A stretch of 64,000 nucleotides of DNA from CAYYJR01 sp964472305 (GCA_964472305.1 CAYYJR010000007.1:1-64000), one strand, 5' to 3'; numbered from the stretch's first letter, positions 19,895 to 29,200 are shown. Translations and numbers: made by a program. Notes: generated from the sequence alone by a model not told the origin.

Positions 19895-20602
19895 ATGTTA
19901 TTTGATGCGTTCACCATTTTCGGCAGTTGGCCCGGATTGCCAAACGATTATCCCGTCGAGCAATTGATCAGCGGTCTGGAACAATATAAGGTCGACCGTG
20001 CCTGTACGCTATCAGCAAACAGCATTTTTCTCGACGCAGAAGCAGGCAATCGGCTAACCTGGGCGGCCAGTCGGCAGGATCAGCGGTTGATTCCCATCGG
20101 CTCGGCGGACCCGCGTGTCAACGGGGTAGAGCAAGTCGAGAGCTGCGCGCAACAGGGTTTCAAAATATTGGCGCTGTTCCCGGTGTCGCAAGGCTGGTCA
20201 TTCGCCAACGTGCAGGCGAAAGCGGTGCTGCGGCGTGCCGCCGCGGCTAAACTGGTGCTGATGATCGAAGCCGGACGCGACGGCGACGCCTCGGTGATCC
20301 TGGACGCGGTACAGGACCTGCCGGTGCCGGTGATCCTGCACGACATCAATCTTTACGTGCTCAACGAAGCCATCGCGGTGCTGCGCGCGCGACCGCATAC
20401 CTATCTGACCACGCGCCTGCTGTGCGGTGGTGACACCGTCGAACAACTAGCGCAGACCGTGGGCGCCGACCGGCTGATTTTTTCGTCGCGCTTCCCGGTA
20501 AGCTGTTTTTCCTCGGCCTTCCTCACCGCGAAATTCGCCGCACTGAACGACGAAGAGCGCAGCGCGGTGATGGGCGGGAATATGGCGGCACTGTTAGGGT
20601 AA
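19895..20602 (+). CDS. Amidohydrolase-like TIM-barrel protein with lost metal ligands
   Basis: A 235-residue protein resembling the amidohydrolase-2/ACMSD-like family, with repeated beta-alpha units and the C-terminal block GADRLIFSSRFP. In active members the first strand carries a His-x-His and the last strand reads GSDxP with a metal-binding Asp. Here the first strand reads FDAFTIFG and the last FSSRFP, so both sites seem lost. AGGAGA 8 bases before the ATG supports the start. Length is shorter than the usual 270-330 residues. It may be a non-catalytic or altered member; I am fairly sure of the fold only. Confidence 0.65.
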   Translation: MLFDAFTIFGSWPGLPNDYPVEQLISGLEQYKVDRACTLSANSIFLDAEAGNRLTWAASRQDQRLIPIGSADPRVNGVEQVESCAQQGFKILALFPVSQGWSFANVQAKAVLRRAAAAKLVLMIEAGRDGDASVILDAVQDLPVPVILHDINLYVLNEAIAVLRARPHTYLTTRLLCGGDTVEQLAQTVGADRLIFSSRFPVSCFSSAFLTAKFAALNDEERSAVMGGNMAALLG

Positions 20603-20648
20603 ACTGGCGGAGGATGTCATTACCGCCGTCTCGGTCGGTGGCTGCAGC

Positions 20649-20678
20649 TTGACGTTGTAAAACGCCTCGCTTTATAAT
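20649..20678 (+). promoter_or_regulatory. Sigma70-like promoter of the DUF3084 operon
   Basis: TTGACG (20649-20654) and a perfect TATAAT (20673-20678) with an 18-base spacer, ending 34 bases before the ATG at 20713. Confidence 0.7.
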
Positions 20679-20712
20679 AAGTGTTTGTTTATCCCGTTAG
20701 GACGGCGAATTC

Positions 20713-22101
20713 ATGAGTAGTATGCTCTTTCTGGCGCTATTGATTGTGCTCGTGAGCGGTCTGATTGCCTATGTGGGCGACCTGATCGGGCGCAAAATGG
20801 GGCGCAAGCGACTGACGTTGTTGGGATTGCGGCCGCGTCATACCGCGATTGTCATCTCCGTCAGCATGGGCATGTTCATCGCCGCTCTCACCCTGGTCGC
20901 CACCTTCGCTGTCAGCGCGAGCATCCGTGAGATTTTCTACACGCCGATCAGCATCGTGCGCGACAAGCTGGCACAACTCAAGTCCGAGCAAGAGCATACG
21001 GAAGCCAAACTGCGCGTCACGGAAGCCAAGCTGCTTTCCGCGCAAGACCGCGCGACGGAGATGACGATCGAACTCGGCACCATGGGGGACAAGCTGCGCG
21101 TTTCGGAACACCGCTTGATCCACTCGACCAACCAGCGCCGGCACGCGCTGGCGGAGTTGGCGTCCATTCAGCAGCGACTGCAAAAGAACCAGCAGCAGTT
21201 GACCGCCGTACAGCGACAGCTCACCACCGTGCGCATTGACCTGGCCCAATCGAAAACCCAGTTTGATAAATCGTCGCAGAAGTTGATCAGCAGCACGCGC
21301 ACATTACAAAAGCTGCAGGACGAGCAGTTGCGGCTGGAGGATGAGAAAAAACAATTACAGGATTCGTTGGGCGAATTCCTCGCGACCAATTTCACCCCGC
21401 TGGCCTTTGTTTCCGGTCAGGAGATTTTAAGCGGGTTGGTGCCGGCGGAGGGTAGCACCAGCGCGTTGCGAGGCTGGTTGAAGAAATTTCTTGCCGCGGC
21501 GGAGCGCGTGGTGCGCCGGCAAAGCCGCGGATTGCCCACCGGCGCCGCGGAGATCATCTTTCTTCGCCAGGACGGCGGCCGCCTGGTGCGGCTGTCGCCT
21601 GACGATGCCATCGAGATGCTGTGCGACCGCATCACCCGGTTGTATGAGAACAGCAACCTCATCATCCGCTTCGTCGCGTTGAATAACGTGCCGGTGAACG
21701 GCCCGGCGATGGTGTCGGTGGATGCGATCGAGATGTTGCCGAACACGCTGGTGTTTACCGCGGGGGCGGAAGTGGCGCGGGTGGAGATGTCGATCACCGC
21801 GCAGACGACTACGGCGGAGGTGGTCAGCCGCCTGGTGGACGATCTGTTGAGCGCCCGCGTGCCGGCGGCACTGCGCGCGAAGGAAGCGGTGATGGTGCTG
21901 CGGCGCTATGATCCCCGGCATCCGGACATGACACCCGAGGCCGCACTGTCGCAGGTACCCTGGTCCGAACTGCTGGTGGCGGCGGAACAAGCGCGCACGA
22001 TGACCGGCAAGGTTTCGTTGATCGCCCGCAGTCGCACGAAGATGTACCGGTATAGCCCACCCGACCTTGCGCTGGAAGCGGCGCCGGTGAATTCTCCTTA
22101 A
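20713..22101 (+). CDS. DUF3084 membrane-anchored coiled-coil protein
   Basis: A 462-residue protein. Two hydrophobic segments at about 4-26 and 44-68 anchor it in the membrane. Residues about 80-240 form a long heptad-rich coiled coil, followed by the DUF3084 domain, a family I associate with cyanobacteria and some other deep-branching bacteria. No catalytic motif is visible. It has its own TATAAT promoter and lies 13 bases before a YqgF/RuvC-like gene, so the two are co-transcribed. Architecture resembles envelope scaffold or division-associated proteins, which is inference. Confidence 0.8.
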   Translation: MSSMLFLALLIVLVSGLIAYVGDLIGRKMGRKRLTLLGLRPRHTAIVISVSMGMFIAALTLVATFAVSASIREIFYTPISIVRDKLAQLKSEQEHTEAKLRVTEAKLLSAQDRATEMTIELGTMGDKLRVSEHRLIHSTNQRRHALAELASIQQRLQKNQQQLTAVQRQLTTVRIDLAQSKTQFDKSSQKLISSTRTLQKLQDEQLRLEDEKKQLQDSLGEFLATNFTPLAFVSGQEILSGLVPAEGSTSALRGWLKKFLAAAERVVRRQSRGLPTGAAEIIFLRQDGGRLVRLSPDDAIEMLCDRITRLYENSNLIIRFVALNNVPVNGPAMVSVDAIEMLPNTLVFTAGAEVARVEMSITAQTTTAEVVSRLVDDLLSARVPAALRAKEAVMVLRRYDPRHPDMTPEAALSQVPWSELLVAAEQARTMTGKVSLIARSRTKMYRYSPPDLALEAAPVNSP

Positions 22102-22114
22102 CGAGGACGCGTCG

Positions 22115-22558
22115 TTGCCCAGTCGTTTACCATTGCTGGCGGTAGATCCGGGAACGGAAAAATGTGGGATTGCCGTGGTGACCGAGCAGCGGGCAATCCT
22201 GGCGCGCGATATTATCGACACCCCCTCGCTGCCCGTTCGCGTCGCTCACTTCGTCGGGCGCTACGGCATCGACATCGTCATCCTGGGCGATCGCACCTTC
22301 GCCCGCCAGACGCGCGATCTGATTCGCTCCGCGGGTTTGACGTTGGAAATCGTCTTCGTGGACGAGCATCGGTCCAGTGAATTAGGTCGACTGCGCTTCC
22401 TGCAGGACCATCCGGCACACGGCTGGAAACGCCTGCTGCCCCTCGGTCTGCGTTCGCCCGACCGTCCCTACGATGACTACGTGGCGGTCATCCTGGCCGA
22501 ACGCTATCTGGACGGGCAGCGCTCCACGCGCATCCGCGCGGGCAAACGGAATGGGTGA
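22115..22558 (+). CDS. YqgF/RuvC-like RNase H-fold protein
   Basis: A 147-residue protein with an RNase H-like resolvase/nuclease fold. The first strand LLAVDPGTEKCGIAVV carries the candidate catalytic Asp11, DIVILGD is the next core strand, VDEHRSSELGRLRFL matches the third motif of YqgF proteins and a late DDYVAVILAE supplies the last acidic residue. The start is a TTG at 22115 with GAGGA upstream. YqgF (RuvX) trims pre-16S rRNA in E. coli; this branch is too divergent to assign that role. It is the second gene of the DUF3084 operon, so it may serve the same unknown process. Confidence 0.75.
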   Translation: MPSRLPLLAVDPGTEKCGIAVVTEQRAILARDIIDTPSLPVRVAHFVGRYGIDIVILGDRTFARQTRDLIRSAGLTLEIVFVDEHRSSELGRLRFLQDHPAHGWKRLLPLGLRSPDRPYDDYVAVILAERYLDGQRSTRIRAGKRNG

Positions 22559-22656
22559 TCGCAGAACGGCACGGCCATCTTAGCGCTGTATAACTTTCGG
22601 ATGTGCGGATGCTCCTCGCCAACGCCTGCCAGCCTTTCGCTCCCACCGCGCGCAAA

Positions 22657-22686
22657 TTTCCACGCCGCCCCGATTTCTGTTATAAT
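22657..22686 (+). promoter_or_regulatory. Extended -10 promoter of typA
   Basis: TGTTATAAT (22678-22686) is an extended -10 element with a perfect TATAAT; the -35 region (TTTCCA at 22657-22662, 18-base spacer) is poor, as is usual for extended -10 promoters. The ATG of typA is at 22743. Confidence 0.6.
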
Positions 22687-22742
22687 GATGACCACGGGGC
22701 AGCGTCACGTGCGCTGCGCCGCATTTTTGTGTTTGAGGAAGC

Positions 22743-24572
22743 ATGACGATTACCACCACCGATAGTTCGTGCGCGACCGACCTGCGGCTGCGCAATATCG
22801 CCATTATCGCCCACGTCGATCATGGCAAGACCACGCTGGTCGACCAGATGCTGCGCCAGGCGGGGGCATTCCGTGTCAACCAGCAGGTGGAAGAGCGGGT
22901 GATGGATTCCAACCCGCTGGAGCGCGAGCGCGGCATTACCATCCTGGCGAAGAATACCTCGGTACACTGGAACAATACCAAAATCAACATCGTCGACACT
23001 CCCGGCCATGCTGATTTCGGTGGCGAGGTTGAGCGTATCCTGCGCATGGTGGACGGCGTGCTGTTGCTGGTGGACGCCGCCGACGGTCCAATGCCGCAAA
23101 CGCGGTTCGTGCTGCGCAAGGCGCTGGCGCTGGGCGTATTGCCAATTGTGGTGATCAACAAGATCGACCGCAACGGCGCACGCCCGCACCAGGTGCACGA
23201 TATGATTTTCGATCTGTTTATCGAGTTGGGCGCCAATGACGCGCAACTCGATTTTCCCACGCTGTTCTGTTCCGCCAAACTCGGTACCGCCGCGCTCGAT
23301 CCCGATGATCCCAACGATAATCTGGTGCCGTTATTCGAATCGATTTTGCAGCACATCCCTACGCCGCGCGTGCAACCCGACGGGCCGTTTCAGATGCTGA
23401 TCTCCACGCTGGATTATTCACCCTATCTGGGGCAACTAGCCATTGGCCGCATCGAGCGCGGAAGCATACGCCTGGGCGAGCAGGTGCTGCTGGTACCGCT
23501 GGAGGGTGAGACGACCCGCGCCAAAGTGTCGCGGCTGTATACCTTCGAGAATTTACATCGCACCGACGCGGAATCAGCGTCAGCGGGTGAGATCATCTCC
23601 CTCGCCGGGCTGGAGAAGATACAGATCGGCGCCACCATTTGCGATCCGGCGTTCCCCGACCCGCTGCCCGGCATCGCGGTGGACGAGCCGACGGTGAGCG
23701 TGGATTTCCTGGTCAATACCTCACCGTTTGCCGGGCGGGAAGGCAAGTACCTGACCAGTCGCCACCTGCGCGACCGCCTGCAGCGCGAGCTGCAATCGAA
23801 TGTCGCGTTGCGGGTGGACGACACGTCAACGCCGGATGTCTTCACCGTGTCGGGCCGCGGCGAACTGCATCTGACCATTCTCATGGAGACCATGCGCCGT
23901 GAAGGCTACGAATTCATGGTGTCGCAGCCGCGCGTCATCGTGAAAGAGATCGATGGCGTAAAGTGCGAGCCGTTTGAGGAACTGATCATCGATGTGCCCG
24001 ACACCAGCGTCGGTGCCGTCATGGAGAAGCTGGGGCCGCGGCGGGCGGAACTGCTGGAGATGGAGATCGGCGAAGATGGCCGCACCCGCCTGCGTTATCG
24101 CATTCCCGCGCGCGGGCTGTTCGGGTATCGCACCGAATTCCTTTCCGATACCCGCGGTGAAGGGCTGATGCACCATCAGTATCTGGAATACGCGCCGATC
24201 GCCGGCGACGTGATCCGCCGCACCCGCGGCGCCATCGTCTCGATGAACCACGGGTCGAGTACGGGGTACGCCATCGAAGGCCTGCAGGAACGCGCCGAGA
24301 TGTTCATCGGCCCTGGTGTCGAAGTTTACGAAGGCATGATCGTGGGCGAAAACTCGCGTGAATGCGACCTGGTGGTCAACGTGACGAAAGCGAAAAAGCT
24401 GACGAACATGCGCGCCAGCACCTCCGACATCGCCGTCATGCTCACCCCGCCGCGCCTGATGTCGCTGGAAAACGCCGTCGATTACATCGAAGCGGACGAA
24501 TTTGTGGAGATCACCCCCGTCTCGGTGCGCCTGCGCAAACGTTTATTGAAAGCGCATCAGCGAAAAGATTGA
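22743..24572 (+). CDS. typA: Translational GTPase TypA/BipA
   Basis: A ribosome-associated GTPase of the EF-G family involved in 50S assembly and stress or cold adaptation. The 609-residue protein has G1 AHVDHGKT at 23-30, the switch I signature ERERGIT, G3 DTPGHADFGGE, G4 NKID, then domain II, the EF-G III/V-like domains (RGELHLTILMETMRREGYEF) and the BipA-specific C-terminal domain with KKLTNMRAS. Length matches the family. GAGGAAG precedes the ATG, and a hairpin terminator follows at 24612. Confidence 0.97.
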   Translation: MTITTTDSSCATDLRLRNIAIIAHVDHGKTTLVDQMLRQAGAFRVNQQVEERVMDSNPLERERGITILAKNTSVHWNNTKINIVDTPGHADFGGEVERILRMVDGVLLLVDAADGPMPQTRFVLRKALALGVLPIVVINKIDRNGARPHQVHDMIFDLFIELGANDAQLDFPTLFCSAKLGTAALDPDDPNDNLVPLFESILQHIPTPRVQPDGPFQMLISTLDYSPYLGQLAIGRIERGSIRLGEQVLLVPLEGETTRAKVSRLYTFENLHRTDAESASAGEIISLAGLEKIQIGATICDPAFPDPLPGIAVDEPTVSVDFLVNTSPFAGREGKYLTSRHLRDRLQRELQSNVALRVDDTSTPDVFTVSGRGELHLTILMETMRREGYEFMVSQPRVIVKEIDGVKCEPFEELIIDVPDTSVGAVMEKLGPRRAELLEMEIGEDGRTRLRYRIPARGLFGYRTEFLSDTRGEGLMHHQYLEYAPIAGDVIRRTRGAIVSMNHGSSTGYAIEGLQERAEMFIGPGVEVYEGMIVGENSRECDLVVNVTKAKKLTNMRASTSDIAVMLTPPRLMSLENAVDYIEADEFVEITPVSVRLRKRLLKAHQRKD

Positions 24573-24611
24573 GAGCCGGATACCGTACCGACAGTGAATC
24601 GTATACGTTAT

Positions 24612-24642
24612 GGACCGCGGGCAGGCAGAATGCCCGCGGTTC
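24612..24642 (+). terminator. Hairpin terminator after typA
   Basis: ACCGCGGGCA (24614-24623) pairs with TGCCCGCGGT (24631-24640) around GGCAGAA, extendable by two outer pairs. The following T content is modest (TCATATTGTT). Confidence 0.55.
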
Positions 24643-24661
24643 ATATTGTTGAACAGACCTG

Positions 24662-24690
24662 TTGCCCCTTTCCCGCCATTCCGTTACACT
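24662..24690 (+). promoter_or_regulatory. Sigma70-like promoter of hisB
   Basis: TTGCCC (24662-24667) and TACACT (24685-24690) with a 17-base spacer, ending 29 bases before the hisB ATG. Confidence 0.45.
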
Positions 24691-24719
24691 TAAGCATCTT
24701 TATCGCCGAGGTCAGCAGC

Positions 24720-25307
24720 ATGCGCAATGCAACGATTGAACGCAATACCGCGGAGACGCGCGTAGCACTCACCCTGGAACTGGACGGGACAGGGGTGGCG
24801 GACATCAATTCCGGCATCGGGTTTCTCGACCACATGCTGACGCTGTTCGCCAAGCACAGCGGGTGCGACCTGACCGTGCGGGCGACGGGTGATGTGCAGG
24901 TGGACGACCACCACCTGACGGAAGATATCGGCATCGTGCTGGGGCAGGCATTGAAGCAGGCGCTGGGCGAGAAGCTGGGCATCCGCCGGTATGGCGACAT
25001 GCTGCTCCCCATGGACGAGGCGCTGATGCTGGTGGCGGTGGATTGCAGCGGGCGACCCTACTTCGTGTGGGAGGTGACGCTGTCGCAACCGAAGGTGGGC
25101 ACCTGGGACAGCGAACTGGCGGAAGATTTCTTCCGCGCGCTGGCGGTCCACGGGGGATTGACGCTGCACCTGCGCCTGCTCTCCGGCACGAATACGCACC
25201 ATATCGTCGAGGCGGCGTTCAAGGCCTGCGCTCGCGCGCTGCGCACCGCTATTGGCATCGACGCGCGCGAAAGCGGTGTACCCAGCACCAAAGGCACCCT
25301 GGCGTAG
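24720..25307 (+). CDS. hisB: Imidazoleglycerol-phosphate dehydratase
   Basis: Catalyses the sixth step of histidine synthesis, dehydrating imidazole glycerol phosphate to imidazole acetol phosphate with Mn2+. The 195-residue protein is the monofunctional type (no phosphatase domain) and shows all family signatures: ERNTAET, GFLDHMLTLFAKHSG, the metal-binding DDHHLTEDIG and the mirror-repeat ligand block GTNTHHIVEAAFKA. The ATG at 24720 has GAGG 8 bases upstream and agrees with the usual length. No other his gene is nearby; the next gene, 9 bases on, is an NRAMP transporter, an unusual partner. Confidence 0.97.
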   Translation: MRNATIERNTAETRVALTLELDGTGVADINSGIGFLDHMLTLFAKHSGCDLTVRATGDVQVDDHHLTEDIGIVLGQALKQALGEKLGIRRYGDMLLPMDEALMLVAVDCSGRPYFVWEVTLSQPKVGTWDSELAEDFFRALAVHGGLTLHLRLLSGTNTHHIVEAAFKACARALRTAIGIDARESGVPSTKGTLA

Positions 25308-25316
25308 ATCGGCGAT

Positions 25317-26582
25317 ATGACCCTGTTTGAAGCGTTAAAACAATGGAAACATCCCCGGCCTCAGTCGCGAGGATTGGAAATCCTCAAGTATCTGGGGCCG
25401 GGTTTGCTCGTTACCGTCGGTTTCATCGATCCCGGCAACTGGGCGTCGAACGTGGCGGCGGGTGCGAGTCACGGCTATCTGCTGCTGTGGATGGTGACTC
25501 TCTCCACCATCATGCTCATTGTGTTGCAGCACAACGTGGCGCACCTGGGCATCGTCACCGGATTGTGCCTGTCTGAGGCGGCCAGCAAGTACCTGCGCCC
25601 ATGGTTCGGCAAGACCGTGCTGGGCAGCGCGGTGCTGGCGGCTATCTCCACCGCGCTCGCGGAAATCCTTGGCGCCGCCATCGGGCTCAATATGCTCACC
25701 CGCCTGCCGTTGCCGGTGGGCGTGGTGCTGGTCGCCGCTTTCGTCTTCTGGATGCTGTGGAGCAAATCATATCAGAAGCTGGAAAAAATCATTATCGCTT
25801 TTGTCTCGCTGGTCGGCCTCGCCTTCCTGTTCGAACTGACCCTGGTGAAGGTGCCGTGGGTGGAGGCGGCGCTGGGATGGGTAATGCCCAGTTTCCCGAT
25901 GGGCTCCATTCCCATCATCATGGCGGTGCTGGGCGCGGTGGTGATGCCGCACAACCTGTTCCTCCATTCGGAGATCATCCAGAGCCGACAATGGAATATG
26001 GAGGATGACGCGGTCATCAAACGCCAGTTGAACTTCGAATTCATGGATACCCTCATCGCCATGCTGGTGGGGTGGGGCATCAACAGCGCCATGATCATCG
26101 TCGCCGCGGCCACGTTTTATACCAGCGGGATTCAGGTAGATGAACTGCAGCAGGCGCAGGTGATTCTGCGGCCGTTGCTCGGGCAGGCCGCCGCCGTCGT
26201 CTTTGCGCTGGCGTTGCTCTTCGCCGGCCTTGCCTCGTCGGTAACCGCCGGCATGGCGGGCGGCAGCATCTTCGCCGGCATCTTCGGTGAACCCTACGAC
26301 GTGAAGGATTCGCACACGCGCTGGGGCACGGCGCTGACCATCGTCGGCGCTGTCGTGGTCATCTTCTTCATCGGCAATCCTTTCCGCGGACTGGTGATTT
26401 CACAGATATTGCTCAGCGTGCAACTGCCGTGGACTATTCTTATCCAGGTGCTGCTCACTTCGTCCACGCTGGTCATGGGCAAATACGCCAACTCGCCGCT
26501 GTTGCGTGGTGTGCTGTGGACAGTGGCGGCAGTCGTGAGCGCGTTGAACGTGCTGCTGCTGTGGAGCATGCTCAGAGGCTAA
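25317..26582 (+). CDS. NRAMP-family divalent metal (Mn2+/Fe2+) transporter
   Basis: A proton-coupled importer of Mn2+ or Fe2+ in the cytoplasmic membrane. The 421-residue protein has about eleven hydrophobic segments, the TM1 metal-binding motif DPGN at 38-41 and the TM6 motif MPHN at 210-213. Met210 in the second motif favours Mn2+/Fe2+ over Mg2+ (NRAMP-related Mg transporters lack it). The ATG at 25317 lies 9 bases after hisB, so the two are probably co-transcribed. No MntR- or Fur-type operator is recognised. Confidence 0.93.
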   Translation: MTLFEALKQWKHPRPQSRGLEILKYLGPGLLVTVGFIDPGNWASNVAAGASHGYLLLWMVTLSTIMLIVLQHNVAHLGIVTGLCLSEAASKYLRPWFGKTVLGSAVLAAISTALAEILGAAIGLNMLTRLPLPVGVVLVAAFVFWMLWSKSYQKLEKIIIAFVSLVGLAFLFELTLVKVPWVEAALGWVMPSFPMGSIPIIMAVLGAVVMPHNLFLHSEIIQSRQWNMEDDAVIKRQLNFEFMDTLIAMLVGWGINSAMIIVAAATFYTSGIQVDELQQAQVILRPLLGQAAAVVFALALLFAGLASSVTAGMAGGSIFAGIFGEPYDVKDSHTRWGTALTIVGAVVVIFFIGNPFRGLVISQILLSVQLPWTILIQVLLTSSTLVMGKYANSPLLRGVLWTVAAVVSALNVLLLWSMLRG

Positions 26583-26693
26583 ATCCGTCCCCCGGTCATG
26601 TGTTCTGCGTCATGACGCTCTACCGTTGAACGCCGCGGGAAGCGACAGGACTGCGCACCCGACCGATTGCAGTCACAAGCGGTCGAGCGAATG

Positions 26694-27707
26694 TCATCGG
26701 GATGTCTCCTCAGGCGAGATTACCACTTCCTGCCCCTCGGCGCTGGAGCGGTAGATTGCATCCAGTAGCCGGTTGGCGCGTGCGGATTCCGCCAGCGAAA
26801 AGCGTGGCGGACGGTCCTGCGCGATGGCATCGACGAAATCCTCCACCAGCGGCAGATGCACATTGTCGGCCGGCGGCAGTTCCAGTGCCGTGTGTTGATC
26901 ACCCACCGTCTTCTGTACCGGGCCGCTGTCGAATGGGCGCCACAACAGACAGGCCTTGGTCCCGACAATCTCCATCTCGTGCCGCCGCACGGGACTGTTC
27001 CAATGCACCGATGCGGTGACCAGCGCGCCGTTGTGCAGCGTCATCAACACGGCGGCGCCGTCCTCCACGTTCCACGCCCGCACCTGGTGCGCGCAACGGG
27101 CGAAGACGGTGGCCGGCATGCCGAACAGGCCGATGAGGAGATCGAACATGTGACAGCCCATGTCGCTCAACGGGCCGCCGCCGGATTTCTCGCGTTGCAC
27201 GCGCCAGTATTTGGGATCGTCCGGCGCGGGAGCAAACCAGGAGTGGTAGACGATGCGCATCGCGACGATTCGGCCGAATTCGCCATCCGCCAGCATCTGC
27301 TGGGCGTGTCGGAAGCGCGGGGAAAAGCGTCGATAATAGGCACAGGCAATTTTGCGATCGTTGCGCGCGGCAGCCTGCAGCAAGCGGGCGCAATCGTCGG
27401 CGGAAAGCCCGAGCGGCTTTTCAATCAGCACGTGTTTCCCCGCCGCCAGTGCCTGCACGGCCTGCTCGACGTGCAGCCACACCGGTGTGGCGAGATAGAC
27501 CGCGTCCGCCGTGGTGGAGGCCAGCGCCGTGCCGATGTCGGTATAGCGCTCCGCGACACCGTATTCATCCGCCAGCGTAGTCAGTCGCGCGGCATTGGGA
27601 TTGCAGATGCCGGTCAACACCGAACCATTCGCCGTTGCCAGCGCCGGTGCCACACGCTTGCGCGCAATATCGCCGGCGCCAACCAGCAGCCATCGTACCT
27701 GTGCCAT
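26694..27707 (-). CDS. Gfo/Idh/MocA-family NAD(P)-dependent oxidoreductase
   Basis: A 337-residue cytosolic dehydrogenase with the Rossmann motif LVGAGDIARKRVAPAL, the EKPLGLSADDC block carrying the family Lys-Pro, and a C-terminal substrate domain containing DMGCHMFDLLIGLFG, where the His is the usual catalytic or substrate-binding residue. The ATG at 27707 has GGAG upstream. It differs clearly from the paralogue at 9371. Next to an aminotransferase and an exopolysaccharide cluster it may act on a nucleotide-sugar precursor, but 268 bases and a terminator separate it from the aminotransferase gene, so it has its own transcript. Confidence 0.88.
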   Translation of the reverse strand: MAQVRWLLVGAGDIARKRVAPALATANGSVLTGICNPNAARLTTLADEYGVAERYTDIGTALASTTADAVYLATPVWLHVEQAVQALAAGKHVLIEKPLGLSADDCARLLQAAARNDRKIACAYYRRFSPRFRHAQQMLADGEFGRIVAMRIVYHSWFAPAPDDPKYWRVQREKSGGGPLSDMGCHMFDLLIGLFGMPATVFARCAHQVRAWNVEDGAAVLMTLHNGALVTASVHWNSPVRRHEMEIVGTKACLLWRPFDSGPVQKTVGDQHTALELPPADNVHLPLVEDFVDAIAQDRPPRFSLAESARANRLLDAIYRSSAEGQEVVISPEETSR

Positions 27708-27942
27708 ACGTTTACTCCACGGCAAGCACCGCACGAGCGCGGGTGACAATGCCAGTACAATTCACACCGGCGGAATAGACTGTTTGAGCAGTCGTCCCTC
27801 CGGATCTTTTGCTCCGGTGGCAACCCTGAAGGCCGAGTAAAGCGCCGGAACTCCATACCATCACGCGCTGGTGCAAAGTTGCACAATGCGATTCCGCTTT
27901 TTCTGAGTTCCTGGTAGCCCCGACGTTGGCGGGACGTGTGGT

Positions 27943-27974
27943 GCAAAACGTGGAAGTCTATTTCCACGTTTTGC
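27943..27974 (-). terminator. Hairpin terminator of the DegT gene
   Basis: GCAAAACGTGGAA (27943-27955) pairs perfectly with TTCCACGTTTTGC (27962-27974) around GTCTAT, starting right after the minus-strand stop at 27976. The U run lies inside the 3' arm rather than after it, so efficiency is uncertain. Confidence 0.6.
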
Positions 27975-27975
27975 G

Positions 27976-29166
27976 TTAGGCCTTACATCCCCCGGCGGTG
28001 CTTATCGCCTGCGCGATGCCGAGTCGCGCATCTTCCGTCATGAATGGATTCAGATTGACCAACAGTGTGCGCTTGAGGATATCCAGCGTGCGCGGCAGCA
28101 TATCGGGGGTGTATTGCATCTGCGCTCCCTGGTTGGCGGGATGCAGGAACGGATTCATGCCGTCGCAGTGCCAGGCGCGGTGCTCCAGGATCGGCGTCCA
28201 GTTGCAGTAGACGTGGCGGTCGGTGTCGAACGGGCGCCAGGCGGCGATCTGCTGGGCCTTCAGTGTCTGTTGCACGTGCAGCGTTTCTGCCTCGGTGGGC
28301 AGTTGGACGCCGCACACCAGCCCACAGTCACCAGCGATGTCGTTGCTGGGCAGCACGTTCATGCCCGCGCGCGACAGTTCGGCCGCCAACCACTGCTTGT
28401 TTGTCCGCCCTGCCGTCAGCCAGTCATCGACCTGTTTGATCTGCTCGCGCAGCATGGCGGCGAGGATGTTGTTGAAGCGGAATTCCAGTCCGATGAAGAA
28501 CGGCAGGTCTGTCTGGTCTTTGCTGGGCCAGAAGCTGGCGCCGCCGTCGTGCATCATTGACGCCCGCGCGAACAGGTCCTCACGGTCGGTGACCATGGCA
28601 CCGCCTTCGCCGCAGGTCATGATCTTGAAGAAGTTGAAGCTGAAGCATCCCATGTCGCCGATGGAGCCGGTTCGCCGGCCTTGGTATGATCCCGCGTCCA
28701 TCTGGCAGGCGTCCTCGATCACCAGCAGGTCATGCTTGCGCGCGATTGCCATGATAGGGTCCATGTCAGCGGGCATCCCCAACATATGCACGGGGATGAT
28801 GGCTTTCGTGCGCGGGCTGATATGTCGCTCGATATCCGCCGGGTCGATGAGCAATGTCTCGTTGATTTCCGCGAGTACCGGGATGGCGCCGCACATCAAC
28901 GGGGCAATGGCGGTGGCGATAAAGGTGTAACCGGGCACGATCACCTCGTCACCCGGCCCGATGCCGGCGGCAGCGCAGGCGCAGATCAGCGCCGCGGTGC
29001 CGCTGGTGACGGCCAGCGCGTGACGCACGCCGATCTTTTCCGCCCACTCGCGCTCGAACACCTCGGTTTCGGTGTAACGATCGCTGTCCCACGAATGACG
29101 GAACAAATCCCCGGATTGAATAATGCGGGTGATCGCGTCGATCTCCGGTTGGCCTGCTCGTATCAT
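27976..29166 (-). CDS. DegT/DnrJ/EryC1-type PLP aminotransferase
   Basis: Transfers an amino group to a keto-sugar or similar nucleotide-linked intermediate. The 396-residue protein has the fold type I features of the family: TSGTAAL for phosphate binding, VIEDACQ with the Asp that contacts the PLP ring nitrogen, and FSFNFFKIMTCGEGG with the Schiff-base Lys181. The ATG at 29166 follows AAGGAC. It is divergent from the exopolysaccharide operon and shares its upstream region, so it probably makes an amino-sugar precursor for that polymer. AHBA-synthase-like and scyllo-inosose aminotransferases also belong here, so the substrate stays open. Confidence 0.93.
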   Translation of the reverse strand: MIRAGQPEIDAITRIIQSGDLFRHSWDSDRYTETEVFEREWAEKIGVRHALAVTSGTAALICACAAAGIGPGDEVIVPGYTFIATAIAPLMCGAIPVLAEINETLLIDPADIERHISPRTKAIIPVHMLGMPADMDPIMAIARKHDLLVIEDACQMDAGSYQGRRTGSIGDMGCFSFNFFKIMTCGEGGAMVTDREDLFARASMMHDGGASFWPSKDQTDLPFFIGLEFRFNNILAAMLREQIKQVDDWLTAGRTNKQWLAAELSRAGMNVLPSNDIAGDCGLVCGVQLPTEAETLHVQQTLKAQQIAAWRPFDTDRHVYCNWTPILEHRAWHCDGMNPFLHPANQGAQMQYTPDMLPRTLDILKRTLLVNLNPFMTEDARLGIAQAISTAGGCKA

Positions 29167-29200
29167 CGGTCGATGTCCTTTGCGATGGAATGGCACCTGT

